Assembly: GCA_964561785.1 (NCBI GenBank)
Contig: CAZLRF010000003.1
Span: 62,001-126,000, forward strand
Length of the DNA: 64,000 bases
From: DATBSL01 sp964561785
Lineage (GTDB): Bacteria; Acidobacteriota; Vicinamibacteria; Fen-336
Direction of reading: 5' to 3'
Shown here: positions 32,684 to 40,883 of the stretch, in pieces
Position numbering within the stretch: the first letter of the stretch is position 1
How the letters are laid out: every line of letters starts with the position of its first letter
The notes under the pieces: model-generated
What the model was told of the DNA's origin: nothing
What the model saw: only the letters and a program-made list of their open reading frames with translations
The model's database searches: none
Position numbers and translations under genes: made by a program

Positions 32684-33634
32684 GTGCATCGCTTCGACCA
32701 GCGCCAGGGATTCCTGGTCTCCGCCCTCCTTCACCTGACGATCCTGATGATCCTCGTCGCCCACCCGCCGTCGCCCCGCCGGTTCGAGGAGGTCGCCCCG
32801 GAGGACCTCGAGCGCAAGGACGTGGTCTTCCTCCCGCCCGCGTCGCTGCTGCGGCAGCTGGCGCCGACGCCGGCGCCCGCGCTACCGCGACCCGCGCCGA
32901 CGCCCGCGCCCCCGGCGACGCCGCGACCCCAGGGGAAGGATCGGATCAGCGTCGGCCCGCCTTCGGACGTCCGCGCCAAGGGTCCCATGATCCTGCGGCG
33001 GGAGGACGATCTCACCCAGGTCCCGAAGGGGGATCGGATGGCCCCGGCCGCCCCCGCCCCGCCGGCCCCGACCTCCACCCCTCCCCCGCGAACGGCCGAG
33101 AGGGCGAGCGGCTCGCCGGAGGTCCCCGGCCGCGAGGGGCTTCGCCTGCCCCCCGGGATCTTCGGGCCGCCGGCGCCGCGCGGGGACGAGGGGCGTCGCG
33201 CGGTGCCCGGCGGGTTGGGCCCGTCGATCGCGGGAGCGGTGGACGGCGTGACGCGTCGCTACGAGCAGGGAAGCCGCCAGGGGCTGCCGACCGGGACGGG
33301 GCAGAACCTCGGGGGGCTCTACTTCGACCCGCAGGGGGCCGACTTCACCCTCTGGATCAACCACTTCAAGAACGAGGTGTACCGGAACTGGATCGTGCCG
33401 CAGGCCGCCCTGTTCGGCTTCAGGGGGCACGTCGACTTCGAGTTCACCGTCGAGAGGAACGGATCGATGTCGGCGCTGCGGTTGCTGAAGACGTCGGGCA
33501 CCGCATCGCTCGACCGGGCGGCGCAGAACGCCCTGTCGAGCAGCCGCTTGCTGCCGTTGCCCGACGACTACGGCCCGCCGCGCGTGACGATGCAGGTCGT
33601 CTTCTACTACAACGAGGCGCCGCAGGGCTCTTGA
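32684..33634 (+). CDS. TonB family energy-transducer-like protein
   Basis: 316 residues. A single N-terminal membrane helix (FLVSALLHLTILMILVAH, typical TonB 'SxxxH' anchor). A long Pro/Ala-rich spacer (about 60-180, e.g. LAPTPAPALPRPAPTPAPPATP) spans the periplasm. A TonB C-terminal domain at about 225-312 contains EVYRNWIVPQAALFGFRGHVDFEFTVERNG and SSSRLLPLPDDYGPPRVTMQVVF. No ExbB/ExbD is nearby. Such proteins may energise transporters or act in TolA-like envelope links. GTG start. The SpoIID gene overlaps its stop (TTGA). Confidence 0.85.
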   Translation: MHRFDQRQGFLVSALLHLTILMILVAHPPSPRRFEEVAPEDLERKDVVFLPPASLLRQLAPTPAPALPRPAPTPAPPATPRPQGKDRISVGPPSDVRAKGPMILRREDDLTQVPKGDRMAPAAPAPPAPTSTPPPRTAERASGSPEVPGREGLRLPPGIFGPPAPRGDEGRRAVPGGLGPSIAGAVDGVTRRYEQGSRQGLPTGTGQNLGGLYFDPQGADFTLWINHFKNEVYRNWIVPQAALFGFRGHVDFEFTVERNGSMSALRLLKTSGTASLDRAAQNALSSSRLLPLPDDYGPPRVTMQVVFYYNEAPQGS

Positions 33635-34890
33635 CCCGAAAGCGCGTCGTGACAGGTCCTGGCGTCGCCTGGGCGGCGGCGCTCGTCGGCGCGTGGCTCG
33701 CCGCCGCCGCCTGCCGCACCCTGCAGGCGGGGGCGGCGGCGGCCGAGGCCGTCGAGCGCGCCGTGAGCGACCCGCTCGCGGGCGTCGACGCGCCGCGCGT
33801 GCGGGTCGGGGTCCTGGTGGGGGCCGAAGGTGCGGCCGCCTGCGCCCGCTCGGGCGTGGCCGTCCACGGCCGCCTGCCCGGAGAGACCGCCACGGTGCTC
33901 CGGCACCTGGCGACGGCGACCTTCGTCCCCGCGGGCGGCTCGGAACGGCTGCGGCTCCAGGAGACGGGCGAGGAGCTCCTGCTGGCGACGGTCGTTCCTG
34001 CGGCGGCGGGCGAGCCGCTGCGGCTGGGCGACCTGGAGTACCGGGGCGTGCTCGAAGCGCGTCCGGCGCCCGCGGGGACCCTCACCGTGGTGAACGTCGT
34101 GAACCTCGAGGACTACCTGCGCGGCGTGGTGGCGAACGAGCTGTCGCCGGACGCGTTCCCGCACATCGAGGCGCTGCGGGCGCAGGCGGTCGCCGCCCGG
34201 TCCTGGGTCCTCGCGCACCTCGGCCAGTACGCCTCGAAGGGCTACGACGTCTGCGCGACGCCGGCCTGCCAGGTCTACCGCGGGACCTCCTCGGAGCATC
34301 CGCTCACGGACCGTGCGGTGGCGGAGACGCGGCAGGTGGTCGCCACGTGGAGGGGACGGCCGATCAACGCGTACTACACGTCGACCTGCGGGGGCCATAC
34401 CGAGGACGGGGCGGCGATCTTCGAGGACCGCGCACCGTACCTGCGGGGGGTCGCGTGTCCGGTCGAGACGCATCCCGGGGAGGAAGCGGAGCGCGCGGGG
34501 AAGGACCGCTGGGAGGTGCGCCTCACGCCGGCCCAGGTGGCGAAGGCGGTGAGCCGCTACGGTGCCGTCGGCGAGGTCAGGGACATCGTCCCCACGCGTC
34601 TGGGGGTGTCGGGGCGCGTCGTGGAGCTCCAGGTCGTGGGCTCGGAGCAGAGCCTCGACCTGCGCGGGCTGCGGGTGCGCTGGGGCCTCGGCCTGCGCGA
34701 GAGCCTCTTCGAGCTGAGCCGCGAGACCGGGCCCGGGGGTGAGGTCCTGCGCTTCGTGATCCACGGCCGCGGCTGGGGCCACGGCGTGGGGCTGTGCCAG
34801 GTCGGTGCGTTCGGGATGGCCCGCTCGGGCGCGAGCTACGAGAGCATCCTCCGGCACTACTACACGGGCATCCGCCTCGATCGTCTTTGA
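33631..34890 (+). CDS. SpoIID/LytB domain protein
   Basis: 419 residues. Hydrophobic N-terminus ending LAAAACRTL, possibly a lipoprotein signal. SpoIID domain at about 150-400: LTVVNVVNLEDYLRGVVANELSP, EALRAQAVAARSWVLAHLG, YDVCATPACQVYRG, TRGQVV-like TRQVVATWRGRPINAYYTSTCGGHTED and the C-terminal HGRGWGHGVGLCQVGAFGMA. SpoIID-type proteins are lytic transglycosylases that cut denuded glycan. In non-spore-formers they act in division or wall turnover. TTG start overlaps the TonB-like stop by 4 bases; GTG at 33649 is an alternative. The stop lies within the next promoter's -35. Confidence 0.88.
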   Translation: MTRKRVVTGPGVAWAAALVGAWLAAAACRTLQAGAAAAEAVERAVSDPLAGVDAPRVRVGVLVGAEGAAACARSGVAVHGRLPGETATVLRHLATATFVPAGGSERLRLQETGEELLLATVVPAAAGEPLRLGDLEYRGVLEARPAPAGTLTVVNVVNLEDYLRGVVANELSPDAFPHIEALRAQAVAARSWVLAHLGQYASKGYDVCATPACQVYRGTSSEHPLTDRAVAETRQVVATWRGRPINAYYTSTCGGHTEDGAAIFEDRAPYLRGVACPVETHPGEEAERAGKDRWEVRLTPAQVAKAVSRYGAVGEVRDIVPTRLGVSGRVVELQVVGSEQSLDLRGLRVRWGLGLRESLFELSRETGPGGEVLRFVIHGRGWGHGVGLCQVGAFGMARSGASYESILRHYYTGIRLDRL

Positions 34891-34915
34891 CACCCGGGCG
34901 GCCGACCCCTAGAAT
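34887..34915 (+). promoter_or_regulatory. Strong sigma-70 promoter, DUF4388 gene
   Basis: Perfect TTGACA (34887-34892), a 17-base spacer and TAGAAT (34910-34915). This is the best consensus promoter in the window. The SpoIID stop codon is inside the -35. Predicted start near 34922, 16 bases before the ATG. Confidence 0.7.
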
Positions 34916-34937
34916 CACCCGCGCCCCGGCCGTCGCC

Positions 34938-36059
34938 ATGACCAGCCCCCCCGCGAAGCGCCTCGAACCGTTCACCGTTCCGGGTGGGCTGCGGGGCAGC
35001 CTCGAGCGGCTCGCCCTCCCGGAGCTGCTGCGCGAGCTGCAGGCGGCCTCGGCCACCGGGATCCTCTCCCTGACCTCCGGCGGCGCGCGCAAGGCGCTCT
35101 ACCTGCGGAGCGGACGCGTCGTCTTCGCCACGAGCAACCTCCCGAGCGACCGGCTCGGCGAGGTGCTCCTGCGCGAGGGCAAGATCACCCCGGACGAGAA
35201 CGAGGCCTCCGTCCGCGCGCTCGCCCTCGGCCGGCGCCAGGGCCGCGTGCTCGTCGAGTCGGGGGCGCTGTCGCCCGACGAGCTGTGGTGGGCGGTCCAG
35301 ACGCAGGTGAAGGAGATCGTCTTCAGCGTGTTCCAGTGGGACGAGGGGCAGTTCCACTTCGAGGAGTCCGTGCTCCCCGCGCGGGAGAAGATCACCGTCG
35401 ACCTCGACGTGGCCGCCCTCGTCCTCGAGGGGATCCGCCGAATGGAGCCCGCGGGCGCGGTCCGCGGGCGGCTCGCCGACCCCTACCTCGTCCTCGAGCG
35501 CGCCGCCGAGCCGCCGCCGAAGCTCCTGCACCCGTGGGAGGAGCACGTGCTGTCGCTCGTGGACGGGGAGCGCAGCGTGCTCGAGATCGGCCACGAGAGC
35601 GACGCGGGGGAGGGCCAGACGCAGAAGGCCCTCTGCGCCTTCCTCGCCACCGGGATCGTCCGTGTCCGCGGCCGCAAGGTGCGCGCCCTCGACCAGGACT
35701 TCGTGCCGGAGGACTCCGCCCTCGCCGTCCTCGACTCCTTCAACCGCATGTACCGCCATGTCCTCGCGTACATGGTGAGGGAGGTCGGCCCGATCGCGGA
35801 GAACGTCCTCGCCAAGTACCTCAAGGGCGTGCGCGACGCCCGCCCGGAGGTCCTCGGAGGGGTCACCCTGCGCAAAGACGGGTCGCTGGAGGAGGCCGCG
35901 GTCGAGCGCAACCTCGCCCGGATCGGCGAGGAGCGCCGGCGAGGCGCTCTCGTCGACGCGCTCAACGAGCTGCTCTACGCGGAGCTCCTCGCGGTCAAGC
36001 GGACGCTCGGCGCCGACCACGAGAGCGCGATCGTCCGCGAGCTGCGCCCACCCCGGTGA
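34938..36059 (+). CDS. DUF4388 (PATAN-like) domain protein
   Basis: 373 residues, cytoplasmic, no signal or membrane helix. N-terminal DUF4388 at about 15-130: LRGSLERLALPELLRELQAASATGILSL, ALYLRSGRVVFATSNLPSDRLGEVLLREGKI. DUF4388/PATAN domains are found in regulators linked to type IV pili, gliding and two-component signalling. The middle (about 180-260) resembles a winged-helix-like DGxRSVxEI segment. The C-terminus is helical (RRGALVDALNELLYAELLAVKRTL). It has its own strong promoter and is followed by miaA. Specific role unknown. Confidence 0.75.
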   Translation: MTSPPAKRLEPFTVPGGLRGSLERLALPELLRELQAASATGILSLTSGGARKALYLRSGRVVFATSNLPSDRLGEVLLREGKITPDENEASVRALALGRRQGRVLVESGALSPDELWWAVQTQVKEIVFSVFQWDEGQFHFEESVLPAREKITVDLDVAALVLEGIRRMEPAGAVRGRLADPYLVLERAAEPPPKLLHPWEEHVLSLVDGERSVLEIGHESDAGEGQTQKALCAFLATGIVRVRGRKVRALDQDFVPEDSALAVLDSFNRMYRHVLAYMVREVGPIAENVLAKYLKGVRDARPEVLGGVTLRKDGSLEEAAVERNLARIGEERRRGALVDALNELLYAELLAVKRTLGADHESAIVRELRPPR

Positions 36060-36151
36060 GCGGGCCCACGCGGGCGCAGGTCCGGGGGGCCGTCCTGCTC
36101 CTCGGCGCGGTCCTGCTCCTCCTCCTGTGGCGCCTTTGGCCCCTCCTCTAG
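36056..36151 (+). CDS. Possible 31-residue single-helix membrane protein
   Basis: GTG start in a 4-base GTGA overlap with the DUF4388 stop. The product is a short polar N-terminus (SGPTRAQVRG) followed by one very hydrophobic helix (AVLLLGAVLLLLLWRLWPLL). It overlaps the miaA start by 25 bases in another frame. The overlap and the clean helix favour translation. High GC makes spurious Leu-rich ORFs common, so this is tentative. Confidence 0.4.
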   Translation: MSGPTRAQVRGAVLLLGAVLLLLLWRLWPLL

Positions 36152-37077
36152 TCGCCGTCGTCGGCCCCACCGCCTCCGGCAAGAGCGCGCTGGGCCTGCG
36201 CCTCGCCCTCGAACGAGGAGGCGAGATCGTCTCCTGCGACTCCCTGCAGGTGTACCGCGGCCTCGACGTCGGCAGCGCCAAGGCCACCCCGGCCGAGCGC
36301 GCCCTCGTCCCTCACCACCTCCTCGACGTCGCCTCTCCCGGGGAGGTCTTCTCCGCCGCCGACTACGCCCGGCTCGCCCGGGCCGCGGTGCGCGACGCGA
36401 GCGGTCGGGGCCGGCTACCCCTCGTGGTGGGGGGCACGGGACTCTACCTGCGCGCGCTGCTCGAGGGCCTGTTCGAGGGCCCCCCCCGCGACGGCGCGCT
36501 GCGCGCGCGGCTCGAGCGGCTGGCGGAGCGGTTCGGTGACGCGCGGCTTCACCGTCTGCTCGCCCGGGTGGACCCGGCCGCGGCCGCCCGCATCGCCCCC
36601 CGCGACCGGGTGAGGGTGGTGAGAGCGCTCGAGGTCTACCGGGCGACCGGGCGGCCGATCTCGGCGCAACGCGACGAGGGGCGGGAGCCCCTGCGGGGCT
36701 TCCGCGTTCTCGTGGTGGGTCTCGACCCCGGGCGGGACGCCCTGCGCGCCGCGATCGAGGAGAGGACGGCCCGCATGATCCGCTCCGGTCTCCTCGACGA
36801 GGTGCGGGGGTTGCTCGCACGCGGCGTGCCGGCCGGCGCGCGGCCCCTGCAGGCCATCGGCTACCGCCAGGCCCTCGCCGTGCTGCGGGGCGAGATGAGC
36901 CTCGCCGAGGCGGAGGCCTCGATCACGACGGACACGGTGCGCTTCGCCAAGCGCCAGAGGACCTGGTTCCGGCACCAGGCCCGGGTGAGGTGGTGCCGCG
37001 ACGCCGAGGAGGCCCGAGCGGTCGTCCTGTCGTGGCTCGACGCGCCGCCGGACGAGGGGGGCGTCGTAACTCCTTGA
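36127..37077 (+). CDS. miaA: tRNA dimethylallyltransferase MiaA
   Basis: 316 residues. Adds an isopentenyl group to A37 of tRNAs reading U-starting codons. Motifs: VAVVGPTASGKSALGLRLA (P-loop), IVSCDSLQVYRGLDVGSAKATPAE (DSxQxYxxxDIGTAK), VVGGTGLYLRALLEGL, and AIGYRQALAVLRGE with FAKRQRTWFR near the C-terminus. GTG start gives the standard N-terminus. The downstream promoter for yceD begins at its last codons. Confidence 0.95.
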   Translation: MAPLAPPLVAVVGPTASGKSALGLRLALERGGEIVSCDSLQVYRGLDVGSAKATPAERALVPHHLLDVASPGEVFSAADYARLARAAVRDASGRGRLPLVVGGTGLYLRALLEGLFEGPPRDGALRARLERLAERFGDARLHRLLARVDPAAAARIAPRDRVRVVRALEVYRATGRPISAQRDEGREPLRGFRVLVVGLDPGRDALRAAIEERTARMIRSGLLDEVRGLLARGVPAGARPLQAIGYRQALAVLRGEMSLAEAEASITTDTVRFAKRQRTWFRHQARVRWCRDAEEARAVVLSWLDAPPDEGGVVTP

Positions 37078-37101
37078 CCTGCCGGGCAAAACCGGTAGAA
37101 T
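37074..37101 (+). promoter_or_regulatory. Promoter of the yceD-rpmF-plsX-fab operon
   Basis: TTGACC (37074-37079), a 16-base spacer, TAGAAT (37096-37101). Predicted start near 37108; the yceD ATG is at 37125 with no clear SD. Likely drives ribosomal protein L32 and the fatty-acid genes together. The -35 overlaps the miaA stop. Confidence 0.65.
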
Positions 37102-37124
37102 TTGAAAGTTTGCGGTCGACCCCG

Positions 37125-37676
37125 ATGCTCCTGATCGACATTCCGCGGGTTCCCCCGGAGGGGCTCTCCCTGGACGAGGCTCTCGTCCCGGAGGCCGTTC
37201 ACCTGGAGGGGGACCCGGATCTCGCGCTGCGCCCCGGCGGCCGGCTGCGCTGCCACGTGGAGATCGTGGACGGGACGACCGTGCACGTCCGCGGCCGGCT
37301 GGAGGCGGGGATCGAGGTCGATTGCTCGCGCTGCCTCGAGCGTTACCCGGTCGCGGTCGCGCAGGAGCTGGACCTGTTCTCGCTGCCGCGGCCGGCCGAG
37401 GAGCCGGATGCGGGGGAGGAAGGCGTCGAGCTCTCGGACCGGGACGTGGTGGTCTGCTACCACGCGGGAGACGCGCTCGACCTCGGGGAGCTCGTGCGCG
37501 AGCAGATCGTCCTCGCCGTCCCGATGAAGCCGCTGTGCCGCGAGGACTGCCGGGGGCTCTGCCCTCGCTGCGGGAGAAACCGCAACCTCGGCCCGTGCGG
37601 CTGCCCCCCCGACGAGGAGCCGGGCGACCCCCGCCTCGAGCCCCTCCGCAAGCTGTTCGACAAGAACCGTCAGTAG
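37125..37676 (+). CDS. yceD: DUF177 / YceD family protein
   Basis: 183 residues. DUF177 pattern: GTTVHVRGRLEAGIEVDCSRCLERYPVAV (CxRCL), then EEGVELSDRDVVVCYHAGDALDLGELVREQIVLAVPMKPLCREDCRGLCPRCGRNRNLGPCGC, here read as separate CxxCxGLCPxCGxN elements that probably bind metal. YceD almost always precedes rpmF and is implicated in 23S rRNA accumulation. The same order is kept here, 9 bases before L32. Confidence 0.92.
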   Translation: MLLIDIPRVPPEGLSLDEALVPEAVHLEGDPDLALRPGGRLRCHVEIVDGTTVHVRGRLEAGIEVDCSRCLERYPVAVAQELDLFSLPRPAEEPDAGEEGVELSDRDVVVCYHAGDALDLGELVREQIVLAVPMKPLCREDCRGLCPRCGRNRNLGPCGCPPDEEPGDPRLEPLRKLFDKNRQ

Positions 37677-37685
37677 GAGCGCCCG

Positions 37686-37868
37686 ATGCCCAATCCCAAG
37701 CGCCGTCACTCGAAGGCCCGCCGCGACCGCCGCCGGGCCCACGACCACCTCCAGAGCCCGGGCCTCAGCGTCTGCCCGAACTGCCACGAGCCCAAGATGC
37801 CCCACCGGGTCTGCCCCCGCTGCGGCCACTACAAGGGCAAGGCGGTGGCCGGGGGCGAGGAGGCCTAG
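37686..37868 (+). CDS. rpmF: 50S ribosomal protein L32
   Basis: 60 residues, normal length. MPNPKRRHSKARRDRRRAHD start, then CPNCHEPKMPHRVCPRCGHYKGK: the four Cys of the zinc-binding form are all present (CxxC ... CxxC), so this is the zinc-containing C+ paralogue. Preceded by yceD, followed by plsX after 2 bases, the canonical order linking ribosome and phospholipid synthesis. Confidence 0.97.
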   Translation: MPNPKRRHSKARRDRRRAHDHLQSPGLSVCPNCHEPKMPHRVCPRCGHYKGKAVAGGEEA

Positions 37869-37870
37869 CG

Positions 37871-38887
37871 GTGCGGCCCCGAGTGGCCGTGGACGCCCTG
37901 GGGGGCGACCACGGCCCTTCGGTGGTGGTCGAGGGCGCGGTGCTCGCCGCACGCGAGCTCGGGATCGGCGTGTGCCTCGCCGGCCCCGAGGCCCGTCTGC
38001 GCGCCGAGCTGTCGCGCCTCGGCGCCGCCTCCTCGGTCGAGGTCGTGGACGCGCCGGAGGAGGTCGGCATGGCCGAGAAGGTCAGCCTCTCCACGCTCAA
38101 GAAGCGCTCCTCGATCCAGGTCGCGCTCGAGAGGCTGCGCCAGGGGAGGGCCGACGCCTTCTTCTCGGCCGGCAACACCGCCGCCTGCTGGACGATCGCG
38201 AAGCTCGTGCTCGGCACCCTCGAGGAGGTGGACCGCCCGGCCCTGGCCGCGGTGGTCCCGAACCGCTCGGGGCGCACGGTCCTGCTCGACGTCGGGGCGA
38301 ACGCGCAGTGCAAGGCCCGCCACCTGGAGGAGTTCGCGATCATGGGCAGCGCCTACGCGCAGGGCGTCCTGCACGTCGAGAGCCCCCGGGTGGGCCTGGT
38401 GAGCGTGGGCGAGGAGGAGACGAAGGGCAGCGAGCTCGTGCGCGAGGTCCACGAGGTCCTCAAGGGCTCGAGTCTCAACTTCGTGGGCAACGTCGAGGGG
38501 CACGACCTCTTCAGCGGCCGCGTGGACGTCGCGGTGACGGACGGCTTCACCGGGAACGTGGTCCTCAAGGCGTCCGAGACCCTGGCCGAGCTCGTGATCG
38601 ATCTCATCCGCGACGAGGTGGGCCGGGACCTGCGGGCCCGCGCGGGCGCAGCCCTGCTGAAGCCGGCGTTCCGGGCCGCCCGAAGGCGGAGCGACCCGGC
38701 CGAGGTCGGGGGGGCGCCCCTGCTCGGGCTGCGCGGCTGCTGCGTCATCGGCCACGGCAAGTCGCGTCCCCGCGCGATCATGCACGGCATCCGGAGCGCC
38801 GCCGAGTTCCACTCGAGCGGCGTCAACGCGGCGATCGAGGGCCAGCTGCGCGCCCTGGGCTCGCGCAAGGAGGCCGCGAGCGCATGA
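37871..38887 (+). CDS. plsX: Phosphate acyltransferase PlsX
   Basis: 338 residues. Converts acyl-ACP to acyl-phosphate for PlsY. Motifs: RVAVDALGGDHGPSVVVEGAV, FFSAGNTAACWTIAKLVLG, VLLDVGANAQCKARHLEEFAIMG, VGLVSVGEEETKGSELVRE, FVGNVEGHDLFSGRVDVAVTDGFTGNVVLK and CCVIGHGKSRPRAIMHGI. The GTG at 37871 has GAGGAGG 7 bases upstream. The fabD ATG overlaps its stop (ATGA). Confidence 0.96.
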   Translation: MRPRVAVDALGGDHGPSVVVEGAVLAARELGIGVCLAGPEARLRAELSRLGAASSVEVVDAPEEVGMAEKVSLSTLKKRSSIQVALERLRQGRADAFFSAGNTAACWTIAKLVLGTLEEVDRPALAAVVPNRSGRTVLLDVGANAQCKARHLEEFAIMGSAYAQGVLHVESPRVGLVSVGEEETKGSELVREVHEVLKGSSLNFVGNVEGHDLFSGRVDVAVTDGFTGNVVLKASETLAELVIDLIRDEVGRDLRARAGAALLKPAFRAARRRSDPAEVGGAPLLGLRGCCVIGHGKSRPRAIMHGIRSAAEFHSSGVNAAIEGQLRALGSRKEAASA

Positions 38888-39825
38888 GCCTCGCGTACGT
38901 GTTCCCCGGCCAGGGGTCGCAGGCGGTCGGCATGGGCCGGGAGCTCGCCCTGGCCTTCCCCGAGAGCCGGTCGGTCTTCGAGGAGGCGGACGCGGCCCTC
39001 GGCTTCGCTCTCTCCCGGCTGTGCTTCGAGGGGCCGGAGGCGGAGCTGGCGCTGACCGCGAACACCCAGCCCGCGATCCTCGCCGCCTCGATCGCCGCCC
39101 TGCGCGCGCTCCTCGCGCGCGGCGCCCCCGCCCCGCGCTTCGTCGCCGGCCACAGCCTCGGCGAGTACTCGGCGCTCGTCGCCGCCTCGGCCCTGCCGCT
39201 CGCGGACGCCCTGCGCACGGTGCGCCGTCGCGGGGAGCTCATGCAGGAGGCGGTGCCGGTGGGGACGGGCGCGATGGCGGCGATCCTGGGCCTCGACCTC
39301 GCCGCGGTCGAGGCGGCGTGCCGCGAGGCGGCGGGGGACGAGGTCGTCTCGCCGGCCAACGTGAACTCGCCCGGGCAGGTCGTGATCGCCGGCCACGCGG
39401 CGGCCGTGGAGCGGGCCTGCGCGCGGTGCAAGGCGGCGGGGGCGAAGCGCGCCGTGCCCCTGCCCGTCTCCGCCCCCTTCCACTGCGCGCTCATGAAGCC
39501 GGCGCAGGACCGCCTCGAGCCGGTGCTTCGGGCCCTCTCCTTCGCCGACCCCGCCGTGCCGCTCGTGAGCAACGTGGACGCGCGGGTCGTGACGGCGGCG
39601 GAGGAGTGCCGTGAGGGACTGGTGCGCCAGGTCTCGGGCGCGGTGCGCTGGCAGGAGTCGGTCGAGCTCCTCGTGCGGGAGGGGGTCACCACGTTCGTCG
39701 AGGTGGGGCCGGGCAGCGTGCTGGGCGGCCTCGTGAGGAAGATCGCGAAGGGGACGCGCGTCCTGAGCGTGGAGTCGCCCGCCTCGCTCGAGGCGACGCT
39801 CGCCGCGCTGGGCACGGAGGCCTGA
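38884..39825 (+). CDS. fabD: Malonyl-CoA:ACP transacylase FabD
   Basis: 313 residues. Loads malonyl onto ACP for fatty-acid elongation. Motifs: AYVFPGQGSQAVGMGREL, TANTQPAILAAS, VAGHSLGEYSALVAA (nucleophile Ser in GHSLGE), PVSAPFHCALMKPA (catalytic His) and VEVGPGSVLGGLVRKI. Overlaps plsX by 4 bases and fabG by 1 (TGATG). Confidence 0.96.
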   Translation: MSLAYVFPGQGSQAVGMGRELALAFPESRSVFEEADAALGFALSRLCFEGPEAELALTANTQPAILAASIAALRALLARGAPAPRFVAGHSLGEYSALVAASALPLADALRTVRRRGELMQEAVPVGTGAMAAILGLDLAAVEAACREAAGDEVVSPANVNSPGQVVIAGHAAAVERACARCKAAGAKRAVPLPVSAPFHCALMKPAQDRLEPVLRALSFADPAVPLVSNVDARVVTAAEECREGLVRQVSGAVRWQESVELLVREGVTTFVEVGPGSVLGGLVRKIAKGTRVLSVESPASLEATLAALGTEA

Positions 39826-40568
39826 TGGGGCTGCTGGAGGGACGGGTGTCGCTGGTCACGGGGGCCTCACGGGGGATCGGGCGTGCGATCGCCGCCGCCC
39901 TCGCCGCCGAGGGCGCCCACGTGGTCCTGGGCGGGCGCGACGCGGCGAGGCTCGCCGAGGCGACGGAGGCGATCCGCGCGGCGGGGGGCAGCGCCGAGCC
40001 GCTCGCCCTCGACGTCGCCGACCGCGCCTCGGTCGAGGGGGCGGTCTCGTCGGTCCTCGCCTCCCGCGGCCGGCTCGACCACCTGGTGAACAACGCCGGC
40101 ATCACGCGCGACAACCTGCTGCTGCGCATGAAGGACGAGGAGTGGCAGCAGGTCCTGGCCACGAACCTCACCGGCGTCTTCCTCTGCACCCAGGCCGCGC
40201 TCAAGCCCATGCTGAAGCAGAGGAGCGGTCGTATCGTGAGCATCTCGTCGGTGGTGGGGCTCGCCGGCAACTCGGGCCAGGCCAACTACGCGGCGAGCAA
40301 GGCGGGGATCGTCGGGTTCACCAGGTCGGTCGCGCGGGAGGTCGCCTCGCGGGGCATCACCGCGAACGCGGTCGCTCCCGGCTTCGTCGAGACGGACATG
40401 ACCGCCGCCATGACCGACAGGGCCCGCGAGGCGGTCCTCGGCGCGATCCCGATGGGCCGCGTGGGCCGGGCCGAGGACGTGGCCGCCGCCGTCGTCTTCC
40501 TCGTCTCCGACGCCGCCGCCTACGTCACCGGCCAGGTCCTGGCCGTGGACGGCGGCTTCCACATGTAG
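39825..40568 (+). CDS. fabG: 3-oxoacyl-ACP reductase FabG
   Basis: 247 residues, short-chain dehydrogenase. VSLVTGASRGIGRAIAAALAAEG (NADPH), LVNNAGITRDNLLLRMKDEEW, ISSVVGLAGNSGQANYAASKAG with catalytic Ser/Tyr/Lys (YxxxK), VETDMTAAM, and VTGQVLAVDGGFHM at the end. Performs the first reduction of the elongation cycle. Followed by a strong hairpin before acpP. Confidence 0.97.
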   Translation: MGLLEGRVSLVTGASRGIGRAIAAALAAEGAHVVLGGRDAARLAEATEAIRAAGGSAEPLALDVADRASVEGAVSSVLASRGRLDHLVNNAGITRDNLLLRMKDEEWQQVLATNLTGVFLCTQAALKPMLKQRSGRIVSISSVVGLAGNSGQANYAASKAGIVGFTRSVAREVASRGITANAVAPGFVETDMTAAMTDRAREAVLGAIPMGRVGRAEDVAAAVVFLVSDAAAYVTGQVLAVDGGFHM

Positions 40569-40578
40569 AATAGCCGGG

Positions 40579-40600
40579 CCCCGCCGCCCGAGCGGCGGGG
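40579..40600 (+). other. Strong stem-loop between fabG and acpP
   Basis: Perfect 9-bp arms CCCCGCCGC and GCGGCGGGG around a 4-base loop (CCGA), 11 bases after the fabG stop and 25 bases before the acpP ATG. No T-tract follows (GGAACTTTCCC). Within the fab operon this could be an mRNA-processing or stabilising element that raises ACP yield, or a weak attenuator. Confidence 0.5.
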
Positions 40601-40625
40601 GGAACTTTCCCTGAGGAGCCTGCGA

Positions 40626-40868
40626 ATGGAGCCTGTTGCCGATCGCGTGAAGAAGATCATCGTGGACCAGCTGGGCGTCGAGGAGGAGACCGTGACCCCG
40701 GAGGCGTCGTTCGTGGACGACCTCGGCGCGGACAGCCTCGACACCGTCGAGCTGGTGATGGCCCTCGAGGAGGAGTTCGGGATCGAGATCCCCGACGAGG
40801 ACGCCGAGAAGATCACGCGCGTCAAGGAAGCCGTCGAGTACATCGAGAAGCACTCGGGCAAGAAGTAG
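40626..40868 (+). CDS. acpP: Acyl carrier protein
   Basis: 80 residues, strongly acidic four-helix protein. The 4'-phosphopantetheine Ser lies in DDLGADSLDTVELVMALEEE (DSL motif, Ser at about residue 37). VADRVKKIIVDQLGVEEETV and IPDEDAEKITRVKEAVEYI complete the fold. GAGGAG lies 7 bases before the ATG. Carries acyl chains for the FabZ-LpxA fusion, PlsX and FabF encoded nearby. Confidence 0.98.
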   Translation: MEPVADRVKKIIVDQLGVEEETVTPEASFVDDLGADSLDTVELVMALEEEFGIEIPDEDAEKITRVKEAVEYIEKHSGKK

Positions 40869-40883
40869 GGCGGCCCGGGCCAC

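Noticed and set aside
40601..40607. A perfect GGAACTT -35 for an ECF sigma factor before acpP
   Set aside because: No GTC-AA type -10 follows at 15-17 bases; the region there is the acpP ribosome site and start.
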